A DNA stretch of 16,063 bases from Pseudomonadota bacterium (GTDB taxonomy: Bacteria; Pseudomonadota; Alphaproteobacteria; Caulobacterales; Aquidulcibacteraceae). The stretch lies in contig JAEYPY010000034.1 of the NCBI GenBank assembly GCA_023410295.1, forward strand, positions 1 through 16,063, given 5' to 3'. The notes beneath the pieces were generated by a model. The model saw nothing but the letters and a program-made list of their open reading frames with translations, was not told the DNA's origin and searched no databases. Positions within the stretch are counted from its first letter, which is position 1, and each line of letters begins with the position of its first letter. The position numbers and the translations under genes are program-made. Shown here piece after piece: positions 15,009 to 16,063 of the stretch.

Positions 15009-16063
15009 GTGGCGGGAGGATTGTTGCGGGCGTTTGCGACAGCGGCGGATGCGCCGTTGATCGAAGATAAGAACACGATCGACAAGCTCTTCCGCACCCA
15101 CCGCTGGCGCGTCATGTTCGCGATCACGATTGGGTACGGCCTGATTTACACCTGTCGGCTCGCCATCGGCATGGTGAAGCCGTCCATGATCGACGCAGGT
15201 ATCTTCACGCCTGCGGAGTTCGGCCTGATCGGCTCGGCGCTTTTCTACACCTACGCGCTCGGCAAGCTCACCAACGGCTTCCTCGCCGATCACGCCAACA
15301 TGCGGGTCTTTCTGACGTTCGGCTTCGTCATGACGGCGATCTGCAATATCGGCATGGGCTTTGCCGATTCATTGCTGCTTGCGACGATCATTTGGGGCGT
15401 CAACGGCTGGTTTCAGGGCTTCGGCGCACCCGGCGGTGTTGTCGCTATGACCGCATGGTTCTCCAACAAGGAACGCGGGCGCGCCTACGGGCTATGGAGC
15501 ACCGCCCACTCGATCGGCGAAGGACTTACCTTTTTCGTCATCGGCGCTGTCATCGTCTTCGCAAACCAAGCCTGGGGTGACACCGAGGGCTGGCGCTGGG
15601 GCTATTTCGTACCGGCGATGATCGGCTTCGTTGCCGCTGCGATGATGTGGCTGATGGTCCGCGACAGGCCCCGGACAATGGGTTTGCCAACGATCGCCGA
15701 CTGGAAAGACGATCACCTGGCCGAGAGCGAAGCGTCCAAAGCCAAATCGACGCTGCAACTTCAGTTCTCGATCCTCGCCATCCCGACGATCTGGATTCTC
15801 GCACTGGCGAGCCTAGCGAATTACGTCACGCGCTACGCCATCAATTCGTGGGGCCCGCTCTATCTGCAAGAGGCGCGCGGCTTCGACGAGATCATGTCGG
15901 GCACCATGCTGATGATCTCGACGCTCGCCGGCATTGCCGGCTCGCTGCTCTATGGGTTCGTCAGCGACACCTTTTTCAATGCGCGCCGGCCGCCGGCGAA
16001 TCTTTTGTTCTCGATCGTCGAGATCATCGGCCTCGTTAACATCTTCTTCGGCCCAACCAACAT
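15009..16063 (+). CDS. MFS transporter of the organophosphate:Pi antiporter (GlpT/UhpT-like) family, 3' end outside window
   Basis: The frame is open to the window end (351 codons seen, about 8-9 membrane segments). A GTG start at 15009 is chosen for its ribosome site AGAGGGGG (14994-15001) and full coverage of a cytoplasmic N-terminus. TM1 reads G-Y-G-L-I-Y-T-C-R and the TM7 region reads N-Y-V-T-R-Y-A-I-N-S-W-G-P-L-Y-L. These align with the GlpT segments holding its two phosphate-binding arginines (Arg45, Arg269), conserved here as Arg50 and Arg275. That places it in the OPA family rather than among plain sugar or hexuronate carriers. It lies last in the iolCDEB operon, so it should move an inositol-related compound across the inner membrane. 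A phosphorylated inositol is attractive given the phytase in the same locus; free inositol or a UhpC-like sensor role are alternatives. Confidence 0.85.
   Translation, partial: MAGGLLRAFATAADAPLIEDKNTIDKLFRTHRWRVMFAITIGYGLIYTCRLAIGMVKPSMIDAGIFTPAEFGLIGSALFYTYALGKLTNGFLADHANMRVFLTFGFVMTAICNIGMGFADSLLLATIIWGVNGWFQGFGAPGGVVAMTAWFSNKERGRAYGLWSTAHSIGEGLTFFVIGAVIVFANQAWGDTEGWRWGYFVPAMIGFVAAAMMWLMVRDRPRTMGLPTIADWKDDHLAESEASKAKSTLQLQFSILAIPTIWILALASLANYVTRYAINSWGPLYLQEARGFDEIMSGTMLMISTLAGIAGSLLYGFVSDTFFNARRPPANLLFSIVEIIGLVNIFFGPTN

Noticed and set aside
1..16063. Mobile elements, CRISPR arrays, tRNA or rRNA genes.
   Set aside because: I looked for transposase frames, regular repeat-spacer patterns, terminal inverted repeats and tRNA-like cloverleafs in the gaps and saw none.

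Overview
The window is a high-GC stretch (roughly two thirds G+C by eye) from a Gram-negative bacterium, most likely an alphaproteobacterium of the Caulobacterales/Hyphomonadales type. The clues are two TonB-dependent outer-membrane receptors, a lipoprotein signal peptide, an RpiR-type inositol regulator as in rhizobia, and the codon bias. The taxon is an inference; there is no rRNA or other marker here. The window carries what looks like a complete outside-to-inside phytate/inositol utilisation locus.

Layout. 1-1656 (+): C-terminal part of a TonB-dependent receptor whose start lies left of the window. 1663-3720 (-): a tandem-domain beta-propeller phytase predicted to be an outer-membrane lipoprotein, convergent with the receptor at 6 bp. 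3721-3933: a divergent regulatory region. 3934-6306 (+): a full-length TonB-dependent receptor followed by a strong rho-independent terminator. 6416-8398 (-): two tandem inositol 2-dehydrogenase (IolG-type) paralogues. 8399-8545: a divergent promoter region. 8546-9421 (+): an RpiR-family (HTH+SIS) regulator, probably IolR. 9512-14987 (+): iolC (fused to a DUF2090 aldolase-like domain), iolD, iolE and iolB, tightly packed with ATGA overlaps at iolC/iolD and iolD/iolE. 15009 to the right edge (+): an MFS transporter of the organophosphate:phosphate antiporter (GlpT/UhpT-like) family, cut by the window end.

How the genes may work together (inference). Ca-phytate is dephosphorylated at the cell surface or in the periplasm by the phytase. 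A TonB receptor brings phytate or its products across the outer membrane. The OPA-type transporter carries an inositol-derived, possibly phosphorylated, product across the inner membrane. The IolG enzymes oxidise inositol to inosose, IolE dehydrates it, IolD opens the ring, IolB isomerises 5-deoxyglucuronate, and the IolC kinase/aldolase fusion phosphorylates and probably cleaves the product. The final gene, iolA (malonate-semialdehyde dehydrogenase), is not in the window.

Regulation. A GGAA-N6-TT-type inverted motif, like the motif I recall for the RpiR-type IolR of Sinorhizobium, sits within or over plausible sigma70 promoters in front of the iolG pair, the regulator, iolC and also the full-length TonB receptor. 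If real, this ties the receptor/phytase half of the locus to inositol sensing.
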